Below are positions 37,569 through 47,715 of a DNA stretch of 64,000 nt, one piece after another. Position 1 is the first letter of the stretch. Every line of letters begins with the position of its first letter. Made by a program: the position numbers and the translations under genes. The stretch covers positions 15,280-79,279 of the forward strand of contig NZ_JAHAHT010000002.1 in NCBI RefSeq assembly GCF_018373095.1, in the 5' to 3' direction. This stretch comes from Haemophilus parahaemolyticus (lineage in GTDB: Bacteria > Pseudomonadota > Gammaproteobacteria > Enterobacterales > Pasteurellaceae). The notes beneath the pieces were generated by a model that saw only the letters and a list, made by a program, of their open reading frames with translations, searched no databases and was not told where the DNA came from.

Positions 37569-39314
37569 ATGTTACGTATTCTGATACTTCTCGTAAGTCT
37601 CTGCCTCTCGCTTAATGGTCAGGCGGGCTTATTTGATAAAAAACCGACTTTCCTCGCAAGCCAACAAGCGTTCCAATTTGACGCCAAGCAATCGGGCAAC
37701 CAATTGGCACTAAATTGGCAAATCGCAGATGGCTACTACCTCTACCAAAAAGAGGTGCAAATTACCCCAATACAAGCCGAATTGGGTGAGTGGCAATTTC
37801 CGCCAGCGGAACGCCATCAAGATGAATTTTTTGGTGATGTGGAAATTTTCCGCAACGAACTGAGCTTACAAATTCCGCTAAAATCGTCTCAAAATGGTTC
37901 GGTAGAAATTCGCTATCAAGGTTGCACCAAAGGCTTCTGTTATCCGCCTGAAACGGTGAGCGTGCCTCTGCAAAATGTGGAAGCACAAGCGGTCGATTCT
38001 GCTCAAAATATTGCAAATTCAGCTGTTGCAAATTCTAGCGAAAATTCAACCGCTTCTAATATGGCAGGCATCAGCCAACAAGACCAACTTGCAAGCCAGC
38101 TTTCACAAAATCGCTTGTCGATTTTCTGGTTTTTCGTGTTGGGGGTAGGTTTGGCATTTACCCCGTGTGTGTTGCCAATGTTGCCACTGCTTTCCGCGAT
38201 TGTAATCGGCAACCAACAACGTCCAAATAGCCTAAAAGCATTGCTACTCAGCCTCACTTACGTGCAAGGTATGGCACTCACTTACACCTCGCTTGGTTTG
38301 ATTGTGGCAGCAATTGGCTTGCCATTCCAAATTGCCTTGCAAAGCCCGCCCGTGTTAATTGGCTTAGCGATTTTATTTACCTTGCTCGCGGCTTCCATGT
38401 TTGGCTTGTTTGAAATTCGCTTGCCAAATGCGTGGCAACAAAAGTTGAATGCACTCAGCCAAAAACAATCAGGTGGTGCATTCGGTAGCGTGTTTATCAT
38501 GGGGATAATCGCAGGCTTAGTTGCCTCACCTTGCACCTCTGCCCCACTTTCGGGTGCATTGCTTTACGTGGCTCAAAGTGGCGATCTATTCACGGGTGGT
38601 TTAGCACTTTATTTGCTCGCACTTGGAATGGGTATTCCACTTGTGTTGATCACTCTCTTTGGTAACAAAATTCTGCCTAAATCAGGCGATTGGTTACTAA
38701 AAGTAAAAACGGCTTTCGGTTTTGTAATGTTAGCGTTACCGATTTTCCTGATTGCCCGCTTATTACCAACTCAAATTGAACCCTTACTTTGGTCTACTTT
38801 AGCATTGGTATTCTTAGGTTGGATGATTAGCGTTATTCCTGCTACAGGTGTGTTGAAAAATGCGATTCGCATTGGTTTGTTTGCATTGTTTGCTTTATCT
38901 GCCTACCCGTGGGCAAATTTAGTGTGGGGCAATAGTTCACATTCAGTAGAAACCTCATCGCACGCCAAATTTATTCGCATTAGTTCATTAGCGGAATTAG
39001 ACACTCAACTTGCCGAAGCGAAAGGTAAAAAAGTGATGTTTGATCTTTATGCCGACTGGTGTGTCGCTTGCAAAGAGTTCGAAAAATACACTTTCTCTGA
39101 TGCTAAAGTGCAACAAAAATTAGATGAAATGGTGTTATTACAAGTAGATATGACTCGAAACTCATCTGACAACGATGCCATTATGCAACGCTTCCAAATC
39201 CTAGGATTACCAACAATTTTGTTCTTTGATGAACAAGGGCAAGAGATAAGCCAAATGCGAATCACAGGATTTTTGGATGCTGAACAGTTTTTGGATTGGC
39301 TAACAAAAAAATAG
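37569..39314 (+). CDS. dsbD: Thiol:disulfide interchange protein DsbD
   Basis: A 581-residue transmembrane reductase that carries electrons from thioredoxin to periplasmic DsbC and others. Three redox domains are intact: periplasmic alpha with CTKGFC, the membrane domain with TPCVLPM and SPCTSAP, and the C-terminal thioredoxin-like gamma domain with WCVACK. The start at 37569 lies just after the antiporter stop. A bidirectional terminator follows. Confidence 0.95.
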   Translation: MLRILILLVSLCLSLNGQAGLFDKKPTFLASQQAFQFDAKQSGNQLALNWQIADGYYLYQKEVQITPIQAELGEWQFPPAERHQDEFFGDVEIFRNELSLQIPLKSSQNGSVEIRYQGCTKGFCYPPETVSVPLQNVEAQAVDSAQNIANSAVANSSENSTASNMAGISQQDQLASQLSQNRLSIFWFFVLGVGLAFTPCVLPMLPLLSAIVIGNQQRPNSLKALLLSLTYVQGMALTYTSLGLIVAAIGLPFQIALQSPPVLIGLAILFTLLAASMFGLFEIRLPNAWQQKLNALSQKQSGGAFGSVFIMGIIAGLVASPCTSAPLSGALLYVAQSGDLFTGGLALYLLALGMGIPLVLITLFGNKILPKSGDWLLKVKTAFGFVMLALPIFLIARLLPTQIEPLLWSTLALVFLGWMISVIPATGVLKNAIRIGLFALFALSAYPWANLVWGNSSHSVETSSHAKFIRISSLAELDTQLAEAKGKKVMFDLYADWCVACKEFEKYTFSDAKVQQKLDEMVLLQVDMTRNSSDNDAIMQRFQILGLPTILFFDEQGQEISQMRITGFLDAEQFLDWLTKK

Positions 39315-39335
39315 TGAGATGCTTTTAGTGATTAA

Positions 39336-39367
39336 AAAAGGCTAAATTCCCAAAGAATTTAGCCTTT
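39336..39367. terminator. Bidirectional terminator between dsbD and the peroxiredoxin gene
   Basis: AAAGGCTAAATTC-ccaaa-GAATTTAGCCTTT, a perfect 13-bp stem between convergent genes. Confidence 0.85.
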
Positions 39368-39386
39368 CGCTATAAAGTTATTTCAA

Positions 39387-40124
39387 TTATTTTACATCGA
39401 AATATACTTGTAAATCGTCGCTACCACCAATGTGTTTACCACCGATGAATACTTGTGGAACAGAAGTACGACCAGTAATTGCACGTACAGAAGTGGTTGA
39501 AGCATCTTTACCTAATACGATTTCTTCATATGGTAAGCCTTTCACTTCTAATAATGCTTTCGCTTTTGAGCAGAATGGGCAACCAGGTTTAGTAATGATT
39601 GACACTGATGGTTTTGCTTCCCAAGATGGGTTTAAGTATTTGATCATTGTGTCTGCATCAGATACTTTGAACGGATCGCCTGGTTCTTGTGGTTCAATGA
39701 ACATTTTTTCAACTACGCCGTTGTTCACGAACATAGAATAACGCCATGAACGGTCACCGAAGCCTAAGTCGTTTTTGCTTACTAACATACCCATACCGCG
39801 AGTGAAATCACCATTACCATCTGGAAGTACAGTGACGTTTTGGCACTCTTGATCCGCTTTCCATGCGTTCATAACAAATGTATCATTTACTGATAAACAA
39901 ACGATTTCATCTACACCTAATGCATAAAACTCTTTCGCTAATTCGTTGTAACGTGGTAAATGAGTTGATGAACAAGTTGGGGTAAATGCACCTGGTAATG
40001 AGAAAACAACCACTTTTTTGTTGTTGAAAATTTCATCTGTAGTCACATCAACCCATGTGTCGCCTTGACGTGTGTGGAATGTAACAGAAGGCACTTTTTG
40101 ACCTGTCATATCTTTTAAAGACAT
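39387..40124 (-). CDS. Peroxiredoxin-glutaredoxin hybrid peroxidase
   Basis: A 245-residue fusion found in Haemophilus and relatives. Residues 1-160 are a Prx5-type peroxiredoxin with the peroxidatic cysteine in TPTCSSTHLPRYN, and residues about 170-245 are a glutaredoxin with CPFC. It reduces hydrogen and alkyl peroxides using glutathione. The start at 40124 has a good match to family N-termini. oxyR diverges from it 122 bases away, consistent with OxyR control. Confidence 0.93.
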   Translation of the reverse strand: MSLKDMTGQKVPSVTFHTRQGDTWVDVTTDEIFNNKKVVVFSLPGAFTPTCSSTHLPRYNELAKEFYALGVDEIVCLSVNDTFVMNAWKADQECQNVTVLPDGNGDFTRGMGMLVSKNDLGFGDRSWRYSMFVNNGVVEKMFIEPQEPGDPFKVSDADTMIKYLNPSWEAKPSVSIITKPGCPFCSKAKALLEVKGLPYEEIVLGKDASTTSVRAITGRTSVPQVFIGGKHIGGSDDLQVYFDVK

Positions 40125-40246
40125 ATTTTTTCTCCAAAACAATAAATAAGAATTAAAAATCGCACGCATTTTATAGATAAATATGCCATAATTCATCTTA
40201 TTCTATTGATAGGTAATATTTATAAATAAGTAAGGAAAAGGTTATC

Positions 40247-41137
40247 ATGAACATCAGGGATCTGGAATATTTAATTTCATTAGCAGAATATAAACATTTC
40301 CGCCGTGCTGCCGATGCATGCAATGTGAGCCAGCCAACATTAAGCGGTCAAATTCGCAAATTAGAAGACGAATTAGGCACGATTTTACTTGAACGTACCA
40401 GCCGCAAAGTGCTTTTCACTCAAGCGGGTTTAGCATTAGTCGATCAAGCCAAATCTGTATTACGTGAAGTGAAGGTGTTAAAAGAGATGGCAAGTAATCA
40501 GGGCAAAGAGATGTCGGGGCCACTTCACGTAGGCATTTTACCTACGCTCGGTCCATACTTGTCACCTATCATCGTACCCGCAATGAAAGAGACATTCCCT
40601 GAGCTTGAGCTTTATTTATACGAATTACAAACATCCCAAATGGTGGATCAGCTCTCTGCAGGTCAGCTCGATTGCGGCATTTTGGCTTTTGTTAAAGAGA
40701 GTGAGCCTTTTATCGAAGTACCGCTTTTTAACGAAGAGATTTTGCTTGCGGTATCAGATAAGCACGAATGGGCGAAAGAAAAACAACTGCCGATTTCAGT
40801 TTTAAAAGATAAAGAACTACTTTTCTTAGATGATGGACATTGCCTACGCACGCAAACGCTAGATTACTGCTTATCGGTTGGGGCGAAAGAGAGTGCCCAT
40901 TTTAAAGCGACCAACTTGGAAACACTCCGCAATATGGTGGCAGCTAATGTGGGCATTTCGCTGATTCCAAAATTTGCCGCGAAAGAAACAAGCGGTGTGA
41001 AATATATCTCATTTTGCGATCCAACACCGTTCCGTGCGATTGGCTTAATTTATCGCCCAGGTTCACCACTTCGCACCCGTTATGAACGCCTTGCCAAAGG
41101 TATCGAAGAAGTGATGAAAAAACAAGATGTTGAATAA
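40247..41137 (+). CDS. oxyR: Hydrogen-peroxide-responsive regulator OxyR
   Basis: A 296-residue LysR-family activator. The N-terminal helix-turn-helix includes AADACNVSQPTLSGQIRKLE. The sensing cysteines are both present in DDGHCLRTQTLDYCLS, equivalent to E. coli Cys199 and Cys208. It is divergent from the peroxidase gene it probably controls and is followed by fabR. Confidence 0.95.
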   Translation: MNIRDLEYLISLAEYKHFRRAADACNVSQPTLSGQIRKLEDELGTILLERTSRKVLFTQAGLALVDQAKSVLREVKVLKEMASNQGKEMSGPLHVGILPTLGPYLSPIIVPAMKETFPELELYLYELQTSQMVDQLSAGQLDCGILAFVKESEPFIEVPLFNEEILLAVSDKHEWAKEKQLPISVLKDKELLFLDDGHCLRTQTLDYCLSVGAKESAHFKATNLETLRNMVAANVGISLIPKFAAKETSGVKYISFCDPTPFRAIGLIYRPGSPLRTRYERLAKGIEEVMKKQDVE

Positions 41138-41155
41138 TCGACACAGAGATAAAAA

Positions 41156-41785
41156 ATGAGTCATGTAGGCATTCGAGCACAACAAAAAGAGAAAACCCGC
41201 CGTGCCCTTGTAGATGCGGCGTTCAACCAATTGAGTGCCGAAAAAAGTTTCAGCAACTTAAGTTTGCGGGAAGTCGCACGAGAGGCGGGTATTGCCCCAA
41301 CCTCATTTTACCGCCACTTCAAAGATATGGACGAACTAGGCTTGGCAATGGTAGATGAATCAGGTCTAGTGCTCCGCCAATTAATGCGTCAAGCTCGTAA
41401 ACGTATTGAGAAAGGCGGCAGCGTGGTTGCCCTCTCGGTGGAAACTTTCTTTGAACTGATTAACGACCGCCCAAACGTTTTCCGTTTATTATTACGTGAA
41501 AGTTCTGGCACATCGCAAGCTTTTCGAACTGCAGCTTCGCGTGAAATTCAGCATTTTGTAGCAGAACTCACTGACTACATCTTAATGAAAAGCCCTGAAT
41601 TAGAGCGTGAAATCGCTCATATTCAAGCAGAAGGCTTAGTCACTCTCGTTTTTACTGCAGGTTCACACGCTTTAGATATGAACAACCAACAACGTGACGA
41701 ACTCAAAAAACGGGTGATGACCCAACTTAGAATGCTGATGCACGGTGCATCGGCGTATAACAAAAAACCGAGATCTTACCTTTAA
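41156..41785 (+). CDS. fabR: TetR-family fatty-acid regulator FabR
   Basis: A 209-residue repressor. The N-terminal TetR helix-turn-helix is [25 protein letters not shown], and the remainder fits FabR, which adjusts unsaturated fatty-acid synthesis. It lies 18 bases after oxyR. In E. coli oxyR and fabR are also neighbours. Confidence 0.85.
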   Translation: MSHVGIRAQQKEKTRRALVDAAFNQLSAEKSFSNLSLREVAREAGIAPTSFYRHFKDMDELGLAMVDESGLVLRQLMRQARKRIEKGGSVVALSVETFFELINDRPNVFRLLLRESSGTSQAFRTAASREIQHFVAELTDYILMKSPELEREIAHIQAEGLVTLVFTAGSHALDMNNQQRDELKKRVMTQLRMLMHGASAYNKKPRSYL

Positions 41786-41833
41786 AATCTAAACTATCTG
41801 ATAGCCGTCATATTCAATGGATTTAAAAATAAA

Positions 41834-42967
41834 ATGAAACAACAAATCATCTCTCTCACTCAAAACCTCATCCAGCGCCCTTCTATCAGCCCCAAAGATG
41901 AAGGCTGCCAACAAGTGATCGCAGAACGCTTGCAAGCGGTCGGATTTCAGATCGAATGGCTACCATTTGGCGACACGCTTAACTTATGGGCAACGCATGG
42001 GAAAGATTCACCTTGTTTAGCCTTTGCAGGTCATACTGACGTAGTACCTGTGGGTGATGAAAATGCGTGGACTTACCCCCCATTTGAAGCTCTCATTGTG
42101 GATAATATTCTTTATGGACGCGGGGCTGCCGATATGAAAGGTTCGCTCGCTGCCCTTGTAGTTGCCGCAGAAAATTTTGTGAAAAATAACCCAAACCACG
42201 CTGGCAAAATCGCTTTACTCATCACCTCTGACGAAGAAGCCGCCGCCAAAGATGGCACAGTAAAAGTGGTTGAAACCTTAATGGCACGCAATGAACCCAT
42301 CCATTATGCTGTAGTGGGCGAACCTTCAAGCGGTAAAGTGCTAGGAGATGTAATTAAAAATGGTCGCCGCGGTTCAATCACTGCTGAGCTTTACATTGAA
42401 GGCGTGCAAGGACACGTTGCTTATCCACATCTTGCCGAAAACCCTGTGCATACTTCGCTAAGTTTTTTGACAGAACTCACCACGTACCAATGGGACAACG
42501 GCAACGAATTCTTCCCTCCAACCAGTTTGCAAATCGCCAACATTAAAGCAGGCACAGGTAGCAATAACGTGATCCCCGGTGAGCTTTATGTGCAATTTAA
42601 CTTACGCTATTGCACCGAAGTGACCGATGAAGTTATTAAATCAAAAGTTTCCGAAATGCTGCAAAAACACAGCTTAAAACACCGAATTAGCTGGAACTTG
42701 TCAGGAAAACCGTTTCTTGCAGGCAATGGAAAGTTAGTCCAAGCTGCCCAACAAGCGGTCAAAAATGTAACCAAGATTACACCTCGTTTAGACACCAGTG
42801 GCGGCACATCAGACGGACGTTTTATCGCCCTAATGGGTGCCGAAGTAGTAGAATTCGGCCCTCTCAATGCCACCATTCATAAAGTGAACGAGTGCGTAAA
42901 TGTGGACGATTTAGGCAAATGTGGTGAAGTTTATTACCAGATTGCGGAAAAATTGTTGATTAAATAA
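41834..42967 (+). CDS. dapE: Succinyl-diaminopimelate desuccinylase
   Basis: A 377-residue zinc metallopeptidase-family enzyme of lysine and peptidoglycan precursor synthesis. Metal ligands are in [21 protein letters not shown] and [11 protein letters not shown]; the last catalytic stretch is [10 protein letters not shown]. An uptake word lies inside the coding region (CTTGCAAGCGGTCGG). Confidence 0.95.
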   Translation: MKQQIISLTQNLIQRPSISPKDEGCQQVIAERLQAVGFQIEWLPFGDTLNLWATHGKDSPCLAFAGHTDVVPVGDENAWTYPPFEALIVDNILYGRGAADMKGSLAALVVAAENFVKNNPNHAGKIALLITSDEEAAAKDGTVKVVETLMARNEPIHYAVVGEPSSGKVLGDVIKNGRRGSITAELYIEGVQGHVAYPHLAENPVHTSLSFLTELTTYQWDNGNEFFPPTSLQIANIKAGTGSNNVIPGELYVQFNLRYCTEVTDEVIKSKVSEMLQKHSLKHRISWNLSGKPFLAGNGKLVQAAQQAVKNVTKITPRLDTSGGTSDGRFIALMGAEVVEFGPLNATIHKVNECVNVDDLGKCGEVYYQIAEKLLIK

Positions 42968-43046
42968 TTGTAGAGACGTGTTGTACTCGCCTCTACTCGA
43001 AGAACAACATAGTTGCTACATTTTATCTAAACAAGCGGTCAAAAAA

Positions 43047-43739
43047 ATGCCAAACTTTGCAAACCTTACCGATATTCTCACGGGCAAAAGCCGTGAGCAT
43101 TTAATTGCATTGCCGAATGCACTATCGGACAAACACGCCTTGCAACCAGAAGCGGTAAAAGCTTTTTTAGCATTACAGCAAGCTGCCAAAAATGCAGGCT
43201 TTAATTTACAACCTGCCAGCACGTTTCGTGATTTTGAACGCCAGAAACTGATTTGGAACGCCAAATTTAATGGCGAGCGTAAAGTGCACAATGATAAAGG
43301 CAATGCGATTGAGCTGGAAGGCTTGAGTGATTGGCAAAAATGCCAAGCAATTTTACGCTGGTCTGCTGTCCCAGGGGCAAGTCGCCATCACTGGGGAACA
43401 GAGATCGATTTCTTCGATCCTGATGTACTGCCTGCAGGCAAAAAATTGATGCTTGAACCTTGGGAATACCAGACAGGTGGTTACTTCCAGCGTTTAACCA
43501 ACTGGTTGTTGGCAAATGCTGAAACGTTTGGTTTTTACTTCCCCTTTATGCCTGAAAACAACGAAGGTAAGCTCATTGGCGTTGAGCCTTGGCATATCAG
43601 TTATTTCCCTATTGCGGAGCTTTATCAACAACAATTTGCTACAAGCCACCTAACACAAGCCTGGGAAACGGAAGAGGTTGCAGGTAAAGAAGCACTTATC
43701 GCCCATTTTGACACGCTTTTTAAAGATTATATTTTGTAA
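43047..43739 (+). CDS. M15-family D,D-carboxypeptidase-like protein
   Basis: A 230-residue VanY/DacB-type M15 peptidase. [12 protein letters not shown] holds the first His and Asp zinc ligands and EPWHISYF the third. No signal peptide is visible from the chosen ATG. A longer frame from 42978 reads through an uptake word and looks non-coding. The weak ribosome site leaves the start uncertain. It overlaps the next gene's ATG by one base. Confidence 0.82.
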   Translation: MPNFANLTDILTGKSREHLIALPNALSDKHALQPEAVKAFLALQQAAKNAGFNLQPASTFRDFERQKLIWNAKFNGERKVHNDKGNAIELEGLSDWQKCQAILRWSAVPGASRHHWGTEIDFFDPDVLPAGKKLMLEPWEYQTGGYFQRLTNWLLANAETFGFYFPFMPENNEGKLIGVEPWHISYFPIAELYQQQFATSHLTQAWETEEVAGKEALIAHFDTLFKDYIL

Positions 43740-44506
43740 TGACAATTCAATTGATTAACGAAAATGGCGATGAAAACGCCTTCCAAGCCATTTGTGAAAA
43801 ATGGCAACTACGCCACAATCCAGATGCTATTTTAGCTCTAGTACAAACACCCGAACGCTTGGAATTACGCAAATTAGACGAACCAAAATTGGGTGCAATT
43901 GCGGTTAATTTTGTGGATGGCACGATGGCACATCGCCGTAAATTTGGCGGTGGACGAGGCGAAGCAGTAGCGAAAGCAGTCGGCATTAAAGGTAGCTACT
44001 TACCCACCGTAATTGATGCAACCGCAGGGCTTGGGCGCGATGCATTCGTGCTCGCTGCCATTGGCTGTAAAGTGCAATTGATTGAGCGCAACCCCGTGGT
44101 TTCCGCCTTACTGGAAGATGGCTTAAAGCGGGCTTATCAAGATCCTGAAATTGGCGAATTTATGCAATCAAGGATGGTTTTATTGCCATTTCATACCATT
44201 AGTGAATATGCTACTGCGAATGAAGCACCTGTTGATGTGGTCTATTTCGATCCGATGTTTCCACATAAACAAAAAAGTGCGTTGGTCAAAAAAGAGATGC
44301 GCGTATTCCAACATTTAGTGGGTGCAGATTTAGATTCGGATGATTTTTTCCAACCAGCAAAACAAGTAGCTCGCAAACGCGTGGTAGTGAAACGTCCAAA
44401 TTACGCCCCCTTTATTGCTGAACAAAAACCTGATTTTAGCCAAACGACCAAAAATCACCGTTTTGATGTGTATTTATCCCATTTAACAGTTAAAGAAATC
44501 TTATGA
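43739..44506 (+). CDS. rsmJ: 16S rRNA (guanine1516-N2)-methyltransferase
   Basis: A 255-residue SAM-dependent enzyme. The SAM loop is [16 protein letters not shown], and the catalytic-type [22 protein letters not shown] matches RsmJ. Coupled to the peptidase gene by one-base overlap (TAATG). Confidence 0.92.
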   Translation: MTIQLINENGDENAFQAICEKWQLRHNPDAILALVQTPERLELRKLDEPKLGAIAVNFVDGTMAHRRKFGGGRGEAVAKAVGIKGSYLPTVIDATAGLGRDAFVLAAIGCKVQLIERNPVVSALLEDGLKRAYQDPEIGEFMQSRMVLLPFHTISEYATANEAPVDVVYFDPMFPHKQKSALVKKEMRVFQHLVGADLDSDDFFQPAKQVARKRVVVKRPNYAPFIAEQKPDFSQTTKNHRFDVYLSHLTVKEIL

Positions 44507-44543
44507 AATAGAGTAAAATAACCAACCATTTGTATAGAGAACT

Positions 44544-45557
44544 ATGAAACTAAATTATCTATTAGGCAAACCTCAACAAGCGGGCAGATTAAAAACCGAA
44601 TTTGCAGATTTTATCGTGCGAGAAGAACTGGGCTACCCACTTGCAGGTGAAGGCGAATTTGTTGCAGTAAAAGTACGTAAAACCAATGCCAATACCCTTT
44701 TTGTAGGCGAGCAGTTGGCAAAATTCGTAGGCATTTCCGCGAAAAATATGAGTTATGCGGGCTTGAAAGATCGCCACGCAGTGACCGAGCAATGGTTCTG
44801 TTTACATTTAGCGGGTAAAGAAACGCCCGATTTTTCTGCCTTTGAATGTGAAGGCGTAGAGATCTTAGAAGTGACTCGTCATAACCGTAAAATCCGCACA
44901 GGTGCATTGGAAGGCAACTATTTCGAGCTTTTACTACGCGATGTAGAAGAAACCGATGAACTCAAACAACGCTTGAATCAATTGCAAGCGGTCGGTTTTC
45001 CTAATTATTTTACCGAACAACGTTTTGGGCGTGATGGGCATAATTTAACCCAAGCACAACGCTGGGCAAGCGGTGAAATTTCAGTAAAAGATCGCAAAAA
45101 ACGCAGTTTTTACCTTTCCGCGGCTCGTTCGGAAGTGTTTAATTTAGTGGTTTCGCAACGGATTGCCGATCAGCAAATGCAAACAGTGTTATTAGGCGAT
45201 TATCTGCAGTTGGCTGGCTCAAACAGCTTTTTTGAAGTGAAAGCAGAAGATTTAGTGCAATCACAACAACGTTTAGATGAAAATGATGTCTTACTCACCG
45301 CACCATTGATTGGCGAAAATTCGCTCGAACAGAAGGGTAATGAGCGTGAAAAAGCGATCGTAGCACAGCATGAAAACTTAATCAGTTTGATGAAAAAAGA
45401 GCGAATGAATGCCGCTCGTCGTGCGATATTGTGTAAACCGCAAGATCTCCATTGGCAGTTTGAACCTGAAGGATTACGCATAACATTCTTTTTAAATTCA
45501 GGCAGTTACGCAACGGGATTGGTGCGTGAATTAATCATATTAAACGAAGAAGAATAA
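44544..45557 (+). CDS. truD: tRNA pseudouridine(13) synthase
   Basis: A 337-residue enzyme. The catalytic aspartate is in [16 protein letters not shown] at about residue 80, and [14 protein letters not shown] is another TruD signature. surE begins 4 bases after its stop, the truD-surE order of E. coli. Confidence 0.94.
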   Translation: MKLNYLLGKPQQAGRLKTEFADFIVREELGYPLAGEGEFVAVKVRKTNANTLFVGEQLAKFVGISAKNMSYAGLKDRHAVTEQWFCLHLAGKETPDFSAFECEGVEILEVTRHNRKIRTGALEGNYFELLLRDVEETDELKQRLNQLQAVGFPNYFTEQRFGRDGHNLTQAQRWASGEISVKDRKKRSFYLSAARSEVFNLVVSQRIADQQMQTVLLGDYLQLAGSNSFFEVKAEDLVQSQQRLDENDVLLTAPLIGENSLEQKGNEREKAIVAQHENLISLMKKERMNAARRAILCKPQDLHWQFEPEGLRITFFLNSGSYATGLVRELIILNEEE

Positions 45558-45561
45558 GAAA

Positions 45562-46341
45562 ATGATGAATATTTTAATGAGCAACGATGATGGCTTTCAC
45601 GCAGAGGGCATTCAAACCCTCGCACGAATGTTGCGTGAAGCGGGTCATCGTATCACCATTATTGCCCCAGATCGCAACCGTTCAGCAGCCTCTAACTGTT
45701 TAACACTGACAGAGCCGTTGCGTGTGCAAAAATTTGACGAATTTAACTATGCAGTGACTTCAGGTACGCCCGCAGATTGCGTGCATTTAGCCTTAAATGG
45801 TTTGCTAGAAAATGACTTTGATTTGGTGATTTCGGGTATAAATCACGGAGCGAATTTGGGTGATGATATTATCTATTCGGGCACAGTAGCAGCTGCGTTA
45901 GAAGGGCGTCATCTGCCGCTGCCTTGCTTGGCAGTTTCACTTGTGGGTAAAAAAGGTAATGATAAACATTATGGGCATCTGTTTGGTTCGAACCACTTTG
46001 AAACCGCTGCTCGCGTGGTGTTAGAGCTTTTGCCCAAACTCAAACCAGAGATGATTACACACCGTGAAATTTTAAATATCAACGTGCCCGATCTGCCGTA
46101 TGAGGCACTAAAAGGCACAATGATTACTCGCCAAGGTAAGCGTTCACAAGCAGCAGAAATTGTGAAAACCGAAGATCCACGAGGTGGCACAATTTACTGG
46201 CTTGGAGCGAACGGCACCGCTATTGATGAGAGCGAAGGCACAGATTTTTATGCGATCAACCAAGATTGTGTATCAATTACTCCGCTACAAGTGGATATGA
46301 CAGCACACCATTCACTCACTGATTTACAACAAATTCTCTAA
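45562..46341 (+). CDS. surE: 5'/3'-nucleotidase SurE
   Basis: A 259-residue stationary-phase survival phosphatase. The metal-binding [12 protein letters not shown] opens the protein and [12 protein letters not shown] continues the site. ATGATG allows a start one codon later. It forms a tight series truD-surE-DedA-like-nlpD. Confidence 0.95.
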   Translation: MMNILMSNDDGFHAEGIQTLARMLREAGHRITIIAPDRNRSAASNCLTLTEPLRVQKFDEFNYAVTSGTPADCVHLALNGLLENDFDLVISGINHGANLGDDIIYSGTVAAALEGRHLPLPCLAVSLVGKKGNDKHYGHLFGSNHFETAARVVLELLPKLKPEMITHREILNINVPDLPYEALKGTMITRQGKRSQAAEIVKTEDPRGGTIYWLGANGTAIDESEGTDFYAINQDCVSITPLQVDMTAHHSLTDLQQIL

Positions 46342-46357
46342 AGAGAAGATAAAGTTT

Positions 46358-46942
46358 ATGCAATTATTTGGTACAATCTACGACAAAACGATGGTCTGGT
46401 CGAAGCACACGTACGCAGCGTATTGGCTCAGTTTTGTGAGCTTTATTGAAGCGATTTTCTTCCCGATTCCGCCCGATGTAATGTTGATTCCAATGTCGAT
46501 GGCAAAACCGCACAATGCGTTTAAATATGCACTTTATACGACCATTTCCTCAATACTCGGTGGCATAATTGGCTACTTTATCGGACTTTATGCATTCGAA
46601 TGGGTGCAATCATTAATCGCAAACTGGGGAATGCAAGCCAGCTTTGACCAAGCAAAAGTGTGGTTTGAAGTTTGGGGTGTGGCAGTGGTTTTCCTTGCAG
46701 GTTTCTCGCCCATTCCATATAAAGTCTTTACCATTTGTGCAGGTGTAATGCAAATGGCATTCTTCCCGTTTGTGATTACTGCAGCCATTTCGCGTTTTGC
46801 CCGTTTTATTTTGGTGGCAAAACTTTCAGCATGGGGTGGCGAAAAATATGCGGATAAAATCCGCCGTTCGATCGAATTAATTGGCTGGGGTACAATTACG
46901 TTGGCAGTAATCGCTTATACTATTTATCAATTTACTAAATAA
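46358..46942 (+). CDS. DedA/VTT-family membrane protein (YqaA-like)
   Basis: A 194-residue protein with about four to five helices. The family loop FSPIPYKVFTICAGVMQM near 122-140 and FPIPPDVMLIP near the start are typical. DedA proteins are linked to lipid carrier recycling. It begins 17 bases after surE, occupying the position pcm has in E. coli. Confidence 0.82.
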   Translation: MQLFGTIYDKTMVWSKHTYAAYWLSFVSFIEAIFFPIPPDVMLIPMSMAKPHNAFKYALYTTISSILGGIIGYFIGLYAFEWVQSLIANWGMQASFDQAKVWFEVWGVAVVFLAGFSPIPYKVFTICAGVMQMAFFPFVITAAISRFARFILVAKLSAWGGEKYADKIRRSIELIGWGTITLAVIAYTIYQFTK

Positions 46943-46957
46943 AAACAGGATCCTAAT

Positions 46958-47506
46958 ATGAAAAAATCATTCCTTTTATTACCGCTTGTGGCGGCATTTG
47001 CATTAACAGCTTGTACTTCAAACAACTCAGCAGAAGTAACTGAAAGTTCATCCGACACTCTTCCAAATGGAGGTACTTGGCAACCTGCGGATATTCAGCC
47101 AGCTGCGATGCCAAGCGGAATGAACCAACCTGTTTCTATGCCAAGTAAGATGAATCAACCCACTTATCAACCCTCCTATACGCCTGCGCGAGTAACCGCA
47201 ACTGTTGCTCCGTCTGTTGTAGCTTCACGCCCAAATCAGAATGCAACGAATACTGCAAATTATAACAATAATAGTACCCAAGATAGTATCGGTAACTGCC
47301 AGATCGTACGTGATAGTGCAGGCTCTCCAATTTATGCTCAAATGAGCAAAGGATGCTATACCAAGAGTAGTTTTACCGTAGGAGCACAAGATACATTATT
47401 TTTCATCTCATTCTTGGCAGGTAAATCTGCAGAAGAGGTTGCGGCTCTAAATGGTATTAGTACAACAACTAAACTTAAAGTTGGACAAACTCTTCGTTTA
47501 CGTTAA
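46958..47506 (+). CDS. Lipoprotein with C-terminal LysM, NlpD-like paralogue lacking M23
   Basis: A 182-residue lipoprotein (lipobox LTACT, Cys19). After a Pro/Gln/Asn-rich linker comes a LysM domain (about 134-182: FTVGAQDTLFFISF to VGQTLRLR). Its linker carries WQPADIQPAAMPSGMN, nearly the same as WQAADIQPVNMPSTMN in NlpD two genes downstream. The metallopeptidase-like domain is absent, so it looks like a partial nlpD duplication that binds peptidoglycan. Confidence 0.8.
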   Translation: MKKSFLLLPLVAAFALTACTSNNSAEVTESSSDTLPNGGTWQPADIQPAAMPSGMNQPVSMPSKMNQPTYQPSYTPARVTATVAPSVVASRPNQNATNTANYNNNSTQDSIGNCQIVRDSAGSPIYAQMSKGCYTKSSFTVGAQDTLFFISFLAGKSAEEVAALNGISTTTKLKVGQTLRLR

Positions 47507-47518
47507 TAGGTAATTACA

Positions 47519-47704
47519 ATGAAAAAAGTAATGTTATTTGCACTTTCTTGTGCATTTTTAACCGCTTGTAGTACGGAAAAGGTACAAGATCCAAATGAAT
47601 TATCCCCTGGCTTAATGCAACCTGTGGATAGTTCAGGCGCAACAAATGGTAGTTTTAGTTGGGGTGATTTTCAAAATGCACCAATGCCTGACTCAATGAA
47701 ATAG
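47519..47704 (+). CDS. Mini-lipoprotein related to NlpD N-terminus
   Basis: A 61-residue lipoprotein (LTACS lipobox, Cys17). It shares ELSPGLMQPV with ELSPGVMQPV in NlpD and ends with a W-x-D-F-Q-x-x-x-MP-x-SM pattern like its two neighbours. No LysM or catalytic domain remains. It is 12 bases after the first and 11 before the next gene, so the three form one unit. Confidence 0.72.
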   Translation: MKKVMLFALSCAFLTACSTEKVQDPNELSPGLMQPVDSSGATNGSFSWGDFQNAPMPDSMK

Positions 47705-47715
47705 AAGGATTGATA